Assembly: GCF_013374115.1 (NCBI RefSeq)
Contig: NZ_AP022673.1
Coordinates: forward strand, 372,001-436,000
DNA: 64,000 nt
Direction of reading: 5' to 3'
Source of the DNA: Sphingomonas sp. HMP9
GTDB taxonomy: Bacteria; Pseudomonadota; Alphaproteobacteria; Sphingomonadales; Sphingomonadaceae
The position numbers and the translations under genes were made by a program. The notes beneath the pieces are model-generated. The model was not told where the DNA came from, made no database searches, and saw only the letters and a program-made list of their open reading frames with translations. Positions 44,772-51,953 of this stretch are shown one piece after another (within the stretch, counting starts at the first letter, position 1; every line of letters starts with the position of its first letter).

Positions 44772-45199
44772 TCGTCTTCGATCTCAAGTGCGGTGGCGGC
44801 CATGTGTTCGAGGCGTGGTTCGGATCGAGCGACGTGTATGAAAAACAGCGCGTGGCCGGGTATGTCCGCTGTCCGGTCTGCGACGATGATAGGATCGCCA
44901 AGGCAGTCATGGCGCCCGCCATCTCGGCCAAGAGCAACAGCAAGCCGCCGCCTGCGTCCCCGGACGCCGTCAAGGCTGCGATGAAGATGCTCGCCACCCG
45001 CCAGGCCAAGGCCCTGGAGTCCTCGGAGTGGGTCGGCACCGCGTTCGCCGATCGCGCCCGAGCGATGCACCTCGGCGAAGAAAAACACGCGACCATTCAC
45101 GGCCAGGCAAGTCTATCGGAGGCCAAGGCTCTTATCGAGGAAGGCGTGCCTGTCGCCCCGCTGCCCCTGCCGATCGTTCCGCCGGAAAAGGCGAACTGA
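44768..45199 (+). CDS. DUF1178 family protein
   Basis: 143 residues from a GTG start. MIVFDLKCGGGHVFEAWF with a later RCPVC pair gives a small zinc-ribbon-like head. The tail is helical with LESSEWVGTAFADRARAMH. DUF1178 genes regularly follow grx/nit genes in alphaproteobacteria. Function unknown. It is the last core gene before the island. Confidence 0.88.
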   Translation: MIVFDLKCGGGHVFEAWFGSSDVYEKQRVAGYVRCPVCDDDRIAKAVMAPAISAKSNSKPPPASPDAVKAAMKMLATRQAKALESSEWVGTAFADRARAMHLGEEKHATIHGQASLSEAKALIEEGVPVAPLPLPIVPPEKAN

Positions 45200-45217
45200 C
45201 CGCGGCCAACCGAGCCT

Positions 45218-45232
45218 TGGCGAAAGAGGTGG
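45218..45232. repeat. Candidate left attachment site (tRNA-Ser 3' end copy)
   Basis: TGGCGAAAGAGGTGG here matches 14 of 15 bases of 51126-51140 (TGGCGGAAGAGGTGG), the CCA and acceptor end of tRNA-Ser, in the same orientation. It starts 18 bp after the DUF1178 stop, where the accessory region begins. This pattern fits attL/attR of a tRNA-integrated element. Confidence 0.5.
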
Positions 45233-45326
45233 CTGCGGCGTAAACCATCATAACGTCCCTGAAAATACTATATATTTTTGCATCGGTATTTGGTCGGCGC
45301 CCCCTGCGGTGACCCCAGTTGGAGGG

Positions 45327-45590
45327 TCACTGCGTACGGGAGGCCCCGGCGCGCCGGGCGTTCACCCAATCGCAGACTTCACCTTCCCACCAACCGACGC
45401 ACCGTTTCGTCAGCGTGGTGCTGGTTGGAAAATCACCCGCATCGATCAACCGGTAAATCGTCGCGCGGCTGAGACCGACGGTGGCAATCACATCGTTGAT
45501 GCGGAGGAATCGATCGCTGTCGCTTGGCCGGCCGTCTTGCTTCGCTGCCGCTAGGTTGCGACGCGACAACTCGATCGCGATCGTGTTCAC
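45327..45590 (-). CDS. AlpA-like excisionase/transcription regulator
   Basis: 87 residues from GTG 45590 with GAGGA upstream. Winged-helix MerR/AlpA type DNA-binding core: DRFLRINDVIATVGLSRATI followed by YRLIDAGDFP and WWEGEVCDWVNARRAG. AlpA proteins activate prophage integrase genes or act as excisionases. It sits just inside the left candidate att site. No integrase gene is visible in the block. Confidence 0.8.
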   Translation of the reverse strand: MNTIAIELSRRNLAAAKQDGRPSDSDRFLRINDVIATVGLSRATIYRLIDAGDFPTSTTLTKRCVGWWEGEVCDWVNARRAGASRTQ

Positions 45591-45884
45591 GCTGTTATCC
45601 TCATGTTGGCAAGGCGGTTAGGGTGGCGCGGCATAAGCCCACGGCTTTTGCGGGCCGGGCGGCCGCGATCACTGCACGCAGCTTGGCAGCATGCCGCGTT
45701 CCACATGATCGAGGCCGATACGACGTACACGGTCGGCGCCGGGGCGGCCGTAAAGGCAGCCGAGCTTATTATCTCGAACTTCGACCCACGATAACGGCCG
45801 AGGCGGCGGAAGCGGCGCCCCGGTCAATTTCGCCCAATTGCGGACATTGACGCGCAGGCGTCTTTCCGAGCAAGACCGATCGGC

Positions 45885-46283
45885 ATGATGTTTAGGACGA
45901 TCCTGATCTGCCTTACAGCCACTGCCTTCGGGACAGGATGCCAAAGGTTCGCGCCTGCTCAGAAAAGTGAAAGTAGCAATCTTCGATTAGCGTCTGAAAA
46001 TGGCTTGAAAAGTTTCTTCGTCTGTATGGAACCATACGTTAAGGCTGCTAAAACACATCCAATCCTCCCCCAAGCTGAAATTAATAACTTCGGCTGGAAG
46101 TGTGCGTCGGAACTGAAGAAAGCTGCCGAACTTCGCGATGACTTCTGGTGGAGCGAACCTATGGAACATGATTATGATCCAGTTCTATTACTTCCGAACC
46201 GGGCTAGCCGCATTCGGTGGCATGAGTGCGATTTAGCTGGAACGTTCTACTGCAAACTTCGCTACTGTCAGCTTACTGACTAA
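45885..46283 (+). CDS. Small lipoprotein, unknown
   Basis: 132 residues. Lipobox-like LTATAFGTGC at the N-terminus predicts lipid attachment at the Cys. The mature part has at least five further Cys (VCMEP, WKCASE, HECDL, FYCKLRYC). Codon use and base composition are visibly more AT-rich than the chromosome, pointing to transfer. Not recognised. The preceding 294 bp (45591-45884) show no gene that I would defend. Confidence 0.6.
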   Translation: MMFRTILICLTATAFGTGCQRFAPAQKSESSNLRLASENGLKSFFVCMEPYVKAAKTHPILPQAEINNFGWKCASELKKAAELRDDFWWSEPMEHDYDPVLLLPNRASRIRWHECDLAGTFYCKLRYCQLTD

Positions 46284-46342
46284 CGCGACCGTCCGGTTTC
46301 CACCACGTTGCAATAATCGCGATAGTGTGAAAGGTTCGCTTG

Positions 46343-46816
46343 GTGAAACTCCTTATCTCTTCTGCAACCTTGCTGGTGTGCGCTAATTGCACCCCATCTG
46401 TACACGCCGATCCGTCTGCGATTGTTGACGCCCAAGCCCGCTCTATGGCCGGGGCGGTAGTCGGCTGGGAGCTGCCGCAACGGCTTACCCCAAGTGTTAT
46501 GCAAGCCGCGCGTGATAGAGCTTATGCTTTCTGCATGGAGATTAGACCGGGGGACATAGGTTGTTTGAAGGAGGAAGACCAATCGCTGATTGAATTTTCT
46601 CACGCAGTTACGATTTGGCAGTTATGGCAGCGGGATTACAGCTCCACAGATAGCTATGCCACCGCATACCGGCGAAACCCCGGTGGATTTCGCACAGCAC
46701 GAAGATATTGCTATTCCGTCTACGCTGACAACGGCTCACGCGACGCTCGGATGCTTGGTCCTTGTATGCTTAACGCAGTGGGAGGCGATTTTTTCGGCAT
46801 TATACCGATTACATAA
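46343..46816 (+). CDS. Small exported protein, unknown
   Basis: 157 residues from GTG 46343 with AAAGG upstream. Signal peptide (KLLISSATLLVCANCTPSVHA) then a soluble domain with four or more Cys (YAFCME, IGCLKE, RRYCYS, LGPCML). AT-richer than the surrounding core genes, like its neighbour 45885-46283, but not similar in sequence. Function unknown. Confidence 0.6.
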   Translation: MKLLISSATLLVCANCTPSVHADPSAIVDAQARSMAGAVVGWELPQRLTPSVMQAARDRAYAFCMEIRPGDIGCLKEEDQSLIEFSHAVTIWQLWQRDYSSTDSYATAYRRNPGGFRTARRYCYSVYADNGSRDARMLGPCMLNAVGGDFFGIIPIT

Positions 46817-46930
46817 GCCGGAGTTACAGTACCTGCGCATTTTCCGCGGCCTAACGTCGAAAAGCCGCCTGTCCGCTTTCCACCCCAAACCGGGCATTCA
46901 CCGCCCCACTATTCCGAGGTCACGACTAGT

Positions 46931-47173
46931 TCAGCCCGCAGCTGCCATCCATTTGGTTTCGGCATCCTCCAGCGCTTCCCAGTCGTCGCCACTGGCACGG
47001 TTCGCCTGGAGCCACTTCCGTGCCGCGTCGACGTCGCTGGATCTGGAGAACGCGCGGTCGATCGCCGCGGCGTTGGCGAGTTGCCCGACGAAGCCCCCGG
47101 CATCGCGCTGGGTCAGCAGCCAGGCGCCAAAGGGCACGGCCGGTGCGTCATCGTGTTCGTGGTCATTGATCAT
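46931..47173 (-). CDS. YozE-like SAM-fold small protein
   Basis: 80 residues from ATG 47173, with GGAGG about 7 bases upstream. The body PFGAWLLTQRDAGGFVGQLA followed by DDWEALEDAETKW resembles YozE_SAM_like proteins. Acidic N-terminus (MINDHEHDD). Function unknown. Last in a run of four small minus-strand genes. Confidence 0.65.
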   Translation of the reverse strand: MINDHEHDDAPAVPFGAWLLTQRDAGGFVGQLANAAAIDRAFSRSSDVDAARKWLQANRASGDDWEALEDAETKWMAAAG

Positions 47174-47226
47174 CGGTATCCTCCATTGATCGCGTAGCAT
47201 GTTCCGACCTGGTGCATGTCGTCGGT

Positions 47227-47520
47227 CTAACCTCGTAGCCTTCGCTCAAACCGCTTCCAGTGCCGTTCGTCCCGACCGTATAGCGGGAAGGATGGCGGCA
47301 GCGGCGTAGGCAAGATCCTGTTCGGCCGGCCGCCGCATTTCGAACAGTTTAGGTATCTCGGCAGGTTCTCGATCGCGCTGTTCACCCGCTTGAGGAAACA
47401 CCAGCGGGCTAGAACGTCTCGATGTACGACGCCCTTGCGTCCGCAATGATCACAAACAGCGCCGACATTGGCTTCATACTTGGCAAAGTCGCCCAGCGTC
47501 CTGAAACGTGCGTTGCCCAT
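47227..47520 (-). CDS. Small zinc-ribbon protein
   Basis: 97 residues. Two CxxC pairs (VCDHCGRKG and NCSKCGGRP), 35-40 residues apart, could bind one zinc. Basic C-terminus (HWKRFERRLRG). A nucleic-acid-binding role is possible. It starts 3 bp after the upstream small gene. Confidence 0.6.
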   Translation of the reverse strand: MGNARFRTLGDFAKYEANVGAVCDHCGRKGVVHRDVLARWCFLKRVNSAIENLPRYLNCSKCGGRPNRILPTPLPPSFPLYGRDERHWKRFERRLRG

Positions 47521-47523
47521 AGA

Positions 47524-47715
47524 TCACCAAGGCAAGGGGATCTGTGTAGCTTCGGCGTTCATTGGCCGAAATAGACCGCTATAAACATGCTGCGCGACTT
47601 CGAGTTGGGCAGCCGCACGCAGGCTTTCCCCCGGCGCGGCAAGTCCGATTAGCGCCCAGGCAGGGGCATCCTCAATCAGCGACGCGATCCGCTCCGCTGT
47701 GATCATGCCGCCCAT
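47524..47715 (-). CDS. Small hypothetical protein
   Basis: 63 residues, mostly helical (MITAERIASLIEDAPAWALI). The ATG at 47715 overlaps the previous stop (TGATG), implying coupling; an internal ATG at 47706 is also possible. No family recognised. Confidence 0.5.
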   Translation of the reverse strand: MGGMITAERIASLIEDAPAWALIGLAAPGESLRAAAQLEVAQHVYSGLFRPMNAEATQIPLPW

Positions 47716-47936
47716 CAGAGGTGGTCGGTTGAGTAGGTTGCGTAAGGTGACAGGCCACGACGGGCGAACTCCGCCTCGATCGGCGCGAGCAGCGTCTCTG
47801 GCCCATCCTCCATCGCTTGGAAATAGATCGTCTGCATCTCGCATGGGCGGATGTCGGGCAGGATCTCAGCGATCAGATTGTGCGTCTGGCTGAAGGGCTG
47901 TGAACCGTCGCGCATCGACTCGGGTGCGTGTCTCAT
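47715..47936 (-). CDS. Small hypothetical protein
   Basis: 73 residues (MRHAPESMRDGSQPFSQTHN...). Soluble, acidic middle part (EILPDIRPCEMQTIYFQAMEDG). First gene of the small minus-strand operon 47936 to 46931. Not recognised. Confidence 0.5.
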   Translation of the reverse strand: MRHAPESMRDGSQPFSQTHNLIAEILPDIRPCEMQTIYFQAMEDGPETLLAPIEAEFARRGLSPYATYSTDHL

Positions 47937-48324
47937 GCTGCAGCTATACCGGAACAGATAGGGAACGCCAAGCAAGCGACTGTACCGTTCTGCACCGCAA
48001 AATTACGCGAAAAAAAATCACAAACCAACGAGGCAGGTCCCGCCGCTCCCTGACGCTGTGATCCCAAGAAACACGCTTTTCCCCCCCGCCTCGCCCGCGG
48101 TCTTTCGTGTCACAAACGGTGCGGTCTCGCCCCTAGTGCAAACCGGCCTATATCCTAGTCCAACGGGCGCGGAACGGGGCTGACCGGGCGGTGCAGAATG
48201 GTGCAGATCCCCGCATTTGTCAGTGGAGAGGCGACAATAAGCTAATGCCGCGGCGTGCGTCCGTGTTCATTGAACAGCGGGGGAGCAGCGCCGCAGCGCG
48301 TCTTCGGATCCGATCGTTGTAGTG
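47937..48324. other. Intergenic region holding an inverted repeat
   Basis: 388 bp between the small operon and the RTX gene. It holds an A8 run near 48010 and the inverted repeat at 47981-47998 / 48188-48205. No gene is convincing. Since the small operon starts at its left and the RTX gene ends at its right, it should contain the operon's promoter. Confidence 0.5.
47981..48205. repeat. Inverted repeat pair, 16/18 match
   Basis: TGTACCGTTCTGCACCGC at 47981-47998 and its near reverse complement at 48188-48205 enclose about 190 bp. Within each arm TGCACC or a variant occurs twice, 4 bases apart. This could be two operator sites for an island regulator or the ends of a small mobile insertion. 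Confidence 0.5.
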
Positions 48325-50199
48325 TCAGCCGATTACGTCAATACCGCCGATGATCTGTGGAGCCAGTAGTGCAGCGTGCTCAGCAGACTGAGAGAACGAG
48401 AACAAAAGCTGAGCCTGCGTTAGGCCCCCATCCAGCTGGTTGACCCAAAAGGCACGCCCATCCGCATCGGCGGGGCGGTCTAATGTAGTTTGATACATAT
48501 AATCAACGAGCGCGGCATTGGACTTGCCGCTTATCGCAGCCTGGAACTCTCCTGAACGAGCGAATTCCGCAGCGACTTGGGTAAGCGTTTGATTGCCGCT
48601 GTTTAGCTCGTTGGTCCAGAACGCGAGCCCCGATACTTCGGGCAGACGCGCTACCGCGCTATCGTAGAGCAGGGCGACGCCTTGGGCATTATCGTCGCTC
48701 TGGATATAGCCGGGCTCGACCGCGGCGTTGGTGCGTTCTCTGTGCTCCTCCGACTCGGAAGTGCCCACCAGGAAAGCCCCGCGCGACAAGCCCTGATCCA
48801 GCTGACTAACCCAATAGGCATGACCAGCGCCGTCAGCTTCGCGCCCTAGAGCGGTCCGGTAAACGTAATCGACAAAGGCACCGTTGTCCAAGCCGCCAGT
48901 CGCTTGCCGAAACTCCGGACTATCGGCGAAGGAGTTCGCAAGCTGAGTTAAACCGAGACCGTTCTCCAGCTGATCTACCCAGAAATCGAGCCCGATTGTA
49001 TCGGGCGCGCGATCAAGAACCGTGTCAAACATCCGGTAAACCTGAGCACCGAAGCTATCGTACGATTTCACGTACGTGGCGTCTATGAACCTGACTTCTT
49101 CGACGTCAAAGAACCAGTCGCTACCATCAGCCGAATCGATAATAGCCAGTGAGTAGCTGGGATCGATTTCGGCCTGCCGCGAGGCAGCGTTCAAGAAAGC
49201 CACATCCCAACCGTCACGCCCGTCGATTGTGTCATCATCGGCGCCGCCGCTCAGCCAGTCGTTGCCTCGGCCTCCGTCTAAGTAATCGCGACCGGCACCG
49301 CCGTACATGATGTCGTTACCGCTCATGCCATCGATCTGATCATTGCCCGCACCGCCGCTGATCACGTCAGCACCCATGGATCCACGAAGGTCGTCGTCGG
49401 CGTCCGAACCGTTGATGGTACGACCCACAATGGCTCCGTCAGGAGCGTAGCCGTCAAAGTTGTAGGCGGTCAGCTGACCCACGCTGAGGCCTTCGAGGAC
49501 CAGGAACGATCGAAAACCGAAGCTGGCCCCAGCCGCGCCATCCTCATCAATCTCCAACCGCACGGCGCCGCCATCGGCGATGAGGCGCATGAACCCGCCG
49601 GTAAAAGGATTACTGTTCGGGTCCCAGCCCACCAACTGCTCTTCGAAGAAGCCGTCGGCCAAGAACATGTCACCCCCGTCGCCAGACCCAAAGTCCGTGA
49701 CGGTGACGGCAGTGGCAATGTTGCTGTCGTAGTCGAGAACGATTTGGTCGGATCCCAACCCCAGCGTGGCCCGCGCGCTGTTTCCCACGATCTGGTAGAG
49801 GACTAGTATGTCGTCGCCTTCACCAAGATCGATAAGGGTAGTTCCTGGGTTGAAGCTGTAGAGGAGAACTCCGTCGTTGCCCGCTCCCCCGTAAGCGGTG
49901 ATCGTTTCTGCAACGCCAGCGGTTTCGCGAATGATGTAAATTTCGTCGCGGCCTGCTCCGCCCCGCAGCAAATCGTTGCCCCCCTCCTGCGTACTAAGTA
50001 AATCGTCGCCATCGCCGCCGTCGACCAGGTCATCGCCTAAGCCATCAATCAACTGATCGTCGCCATCCCCCCCTTCGATCGTGTCGTTACCCGCACCGCC
50101 ATCAATGCTGTCATTGCCTCCTAGGCCGCGGATAACGTCTGCGTCGGACGTTCCGATCAGAACGTCACTATCGTTTGTTCCAAATATATCGGCCACCAC
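48325..50199 (-). CDS. RTX-type calcium-binding protein with DUF4214 repeats
   Basis: 624 residues from the first of two GTG codons (50199), preceded by AGGGGA. The N-terminal block (about 8-90) and a middle block (about 280-350) consist of GGxGxD nonapeptides (GGAGNDTIEGGDGDD), which bind calcium. The C-terminal half has about four DUF4214-like units (for example DFWVDQLENGLGLTQLANSF). There is no Sec signal. It is expected to leave the cell by a type I secretion system, none of which is nearby. DUF4214 occurs in S-layer and adhesin-like proteins. Confidence 0.85.
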   Translation of the reverse strand: MVADIFGTNDSDVLIGTSDADVIRGLGGNDSIDGGAGNDTIEGGDGDDQLIDGLGDDLVDGGDGDDLLSTQEGGNDLLRGGAGRDEIYIIRETAGVAETITAYGGAGNDGVLLYSFNPGTTLIDLGEGDDILVLYQIVGNSARATLGLGSDQIVLDYDSNIATAVTVTDFGSGDGGDMFLADGFFEEQLVGWDPNSNPFTGGFMRLIADGGAVRLEIDEDGAAGASFGFRSFLVLEGLSVGQLTAYNFDGYAPDGAIVGRTINGSDADDDLRGSMGADVISGGAGNDQIDGMSGNDIMYGGAGRDYLDGGRGNDWLSGGADDDTIDGRDGWDVAFLNAASRQAEIDPSYSLAIIDSADGSDWFFDVEEVRFIDATYVKSYDSFGAQVYRMFDTVLDRAPDTIGLDFWVDQLENGLGLTQLANSFADSPEFRQATGGLDNGAFVDYVYRTALGREADGAGHAYWVSQLDQGLSRGAFLVGTSESEEHRERTNAAVEPGYIQSDDNAQGVALLYDSAVARLPEVSGLAFWTNELNSGNQTLTQVAAEFARSGEFQAAISGKSNAALVDYMYQTTLDRPADADGRAFWVNQLDGGLTQAQLLFSFSQSAEHAALLAPQIIGGIDVIG

Positions 50200-50694
50200 G
50201 ATTCCCCTTGCTCGAATATAGAACTCGTAACGTTCAACGCGGGGTAAGTTTCCAGCCCACAGTTCGTAGTCTTGAGGGACGTGGTGGCCCCGCCAAGTGA
50301 CGCAGAGCATAGTTACGCAAAGGGGTTGCGCGACCGCTGGCGTCGCGGCGTCGCTCGCGTGCGTCCAGCGGAACATTCACATTCCCCACCTAACCCACGG
50401 GCCTTTCGTGCCCCAAGAGTTATGGTGCCGCCGCTGGCAGCATCCTGCCCGACGCGATCGGGCGAGCCGACACCTATAAAGCGGTTTGGTGCAGATCGCG
50501 CCCTGGCAGCTGGGGCGTCGGCTATTGGGGAAGCGGCACCGAAATTGCGTATCCTCCTCAGGATGCACGGGACGGCGCAAGCCGGCACGCTCACCAGCGG
50601 CCGCTGGATGTTGAACCCGTTGGGTTCGGAGCCTCGGTGGCTTGGTGGAGCTTCAAACTGCGCACGTCATAGGCGTTCCTTTTATATTTAGATC
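50200..50694. other. Intergenic region upstream of the RTX gene
   Basis: 495 bp without a supported gene. A + strand open frame at 50272-50691 has an unnatural Arg/Ser/Pro-rich product and I do not call it. The region likely carries the promoter of the RTX gene (to its left) and the 3' end of the pseudogene at 50695. Confidence 0.5.
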
Positions 50695-51118
50695 TTACAG
50701 GGCCTCTGTGTGACCGCTCGGCGGATTTGCACTATCAACAAAAGCGCGGACGAACTCGCTCGGCTTGCGGAGCATGCGGCGAACGCATTCAGGCACCGTT
50801 GTTGGCTGTAGCAGGATGAAGGCGTTCGAAATCTGCTCGCTCTGTTGTTCGTCGGGCAGAGCGTCCTCGATCGGCACGCACCGTCGGATCCAGTCGAAGA
50901 AACCGCACGCCTTCAGTCGATCGAGCGCCTCACCGACGGCGCTACGCGACCGGGGTATCTTGTCCGCGATCCACTGATAGGTTGGATCAAGCCGGCCGTC
51001 CTTACGGCCTTGTAGGCGAAGCAGGCAGCGCAACACTTCGAGTTCGATCGCGCCCAGGGCACCGTTGCGCTTCCCCCGGTAGCTTGGTCTCGTGGTCGAA
51101 CGCCTCGGCCGCGCGCAT
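50695..51118 (-). pseudogene. Frameshifted HTH gene of plasmid/phage replication type
   Basis: Reading from ATG 51118 gives MRAAEAFDHETKLPG, then the conserved continuation KRNGALGAIELEVLRCLLRL appears in the next frame. The break falls in a run of five G (minus strand, 51073-51077); four G would restore one frame. Downstream the HTH core is intact (ADKIPRSRSAVGEALDRLK, CGFFDWIRRCVP). The family occurs on alphaproteobacterial plasmids and mobile islands. The gene begins only 8 bp from the tRNA end, so its true 5' part may also be lost. Confidence 0.65.
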
Positions 51119-51125
51119 TAAGGGG

Positions 51126-51215
51126 TGGCGGAAGAGGTGGGATTCGAACCCACGGATGGGTTACCCCATCGCTGGTTTTCAAGACCAGTTCCTTAAACCA
51201 CTCGGACACTCTTCC
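51126..51215 (-). tRNA. tRNA-Ser(UGA)
   Basis: 90 nt with an encoded CCA. It starts GGAAGAGTGTCCGAGTGG, with anticodon TGA (complement of 51179-51181) in a CTTGAAA loop, a long class II variable arm, and T-loop GGTTCGAATCC. The acceptor pairing GGAAGAG/CTCTTCC is perfect. Its 3' end borders the accessory block and is nearly repeated at 45218-45232. Confidence 0.95.
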
Positions 51216-51344
51216 GTACCGGCGCTCGGATGAGCCGGACGACGGCGTCTAAGCGGAGAGCGTCTGGATCGCAACCGTTGCGATAGCCCTCGACGCGGTC
51301 GCAACCGATTGCGCGGTGGGCGGGCGGTCCGCTAGGTTGCCTGC

Positions 51345-51608
51345 ATGGACATAGACGCGATTTCGCACCACTTCTTCGGCACGACCGAGATCGATACGCT
51401 CGACCCTGAGGCGTTGGAGGCGGGACGCGATCGCGTTTCGCTCGCGTTCGGCACCGAGCGCGAGCCCGGCCGACGGTTCGCGTTGTGGGCGGTGTTGCGT
51501 GCGACCGGCGAAGCGCCCGATCCCGTTCGAGCGTTCAAGGATCCGCGGGAACAGCGCGCGGCGCAGATGTATGCGTCCGCGATCAGCATGGCGGGCGCGG
51601 ACGACTAG
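51345..51608 (+). CDS. Small hypothetical protein
   Basis: 87 residues, hydrophilic and helical (SHHFFGTTEIDTLDPEALEA, FALWAVLRATGEAPDPVRAF). No signal or membrane helix. Not recognised. It overlaps the 3' end of the convergent 62-residue gene by 26 bp. Confidence 0.6.
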   Translation: MDIDAISHHFFGTTEIDTLDPEALEAGRDRVSLAFGTEREPGRRFALWAVLRATGEAPDPVRAFKDPREQRAAQMYASAISMAGADD

Positions 51609-51771
51609 CCGTCCAGGCCGCGCGACGTTCCAGTAGCGCTTTGTCGATTCGCTGGATGAGGTCTGCGATTGGGGGCATGTCATAGTCCACATTCACATCC
51701 AGATCGCGATGCCGCGGCGACGCGCACATTCGCTTGCCGACCAGTGCGAAGATATCCTGTTTCTGTGCCAT
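51583..51771 (-). CDS. Small hypothetical protein
   Basis: 62 residues from ATG 51771 (MAQKQDIFALVGKRMCASPR), GAGAGGATCGG upstream. Soluble. Two TTAAC half-sites (51814 and 51847) lie upstream without proper CtrA spacing. Not recognised. Confidence 0.5.
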   Translation of the reverse strand: MAQKQDIFALVGKRMCASPRHRDLDVNVDYDMPPIADLIQRIDKALLERRAAWTASRPRPPC

Positions 51772-51953
51772 CGATCCGATCCTCTCCGATCGCACCATTA
51801 TGCCGGGCAAGCGTTAACCAAAGGTTCGGGACGAATTCGGATCCTGTTAACCGTGCCCTGCATCAAAGCACGCAACGCTCGCGCCGGTCCGGCGTTAGGG
51901 ACAAGGCGGCCGTATCGCATGGTTCGCAGCGAACGGGGATTGATCCACTGGCC

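Noticed and set aside
45603..45794. 63-codon plus-strand frame between the AlpA-like gene and the lipoprotein
   Set aside because: The last part (VGAGAAVKAAELIISNFDPR) looks protein-like, but there is no ribosome site and the first half is Arg-rich. It may be a gene remnant; not supported enough to call.
46590..47189. 199-codon plus-strand frame across the YozE-like gene
   Set aside because: It overlaps two better-supported genes, and the product is Ser/Arg/Pro-rich without domain features.
50272..50691. 139-codon plus-strand frame upstream of the RTX gene
   Set aside because: Arg/Ser/Pro-rich sequence, no ribosome site, no recognisable fold; treated as noncoding.
45200..51125. Complete prophage or CRISPR array in the accessory block
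   Set aside because: No integrase, capsid, terminase or regularly spaced repeat was seen; only an AlpA-like regulator and small genes.
51811..51853. CtrA box upstream of the 62-residue gene
   Set aside because: Two TTAAC half-sites are present, but neither has a partner at the 7-bp spacing.
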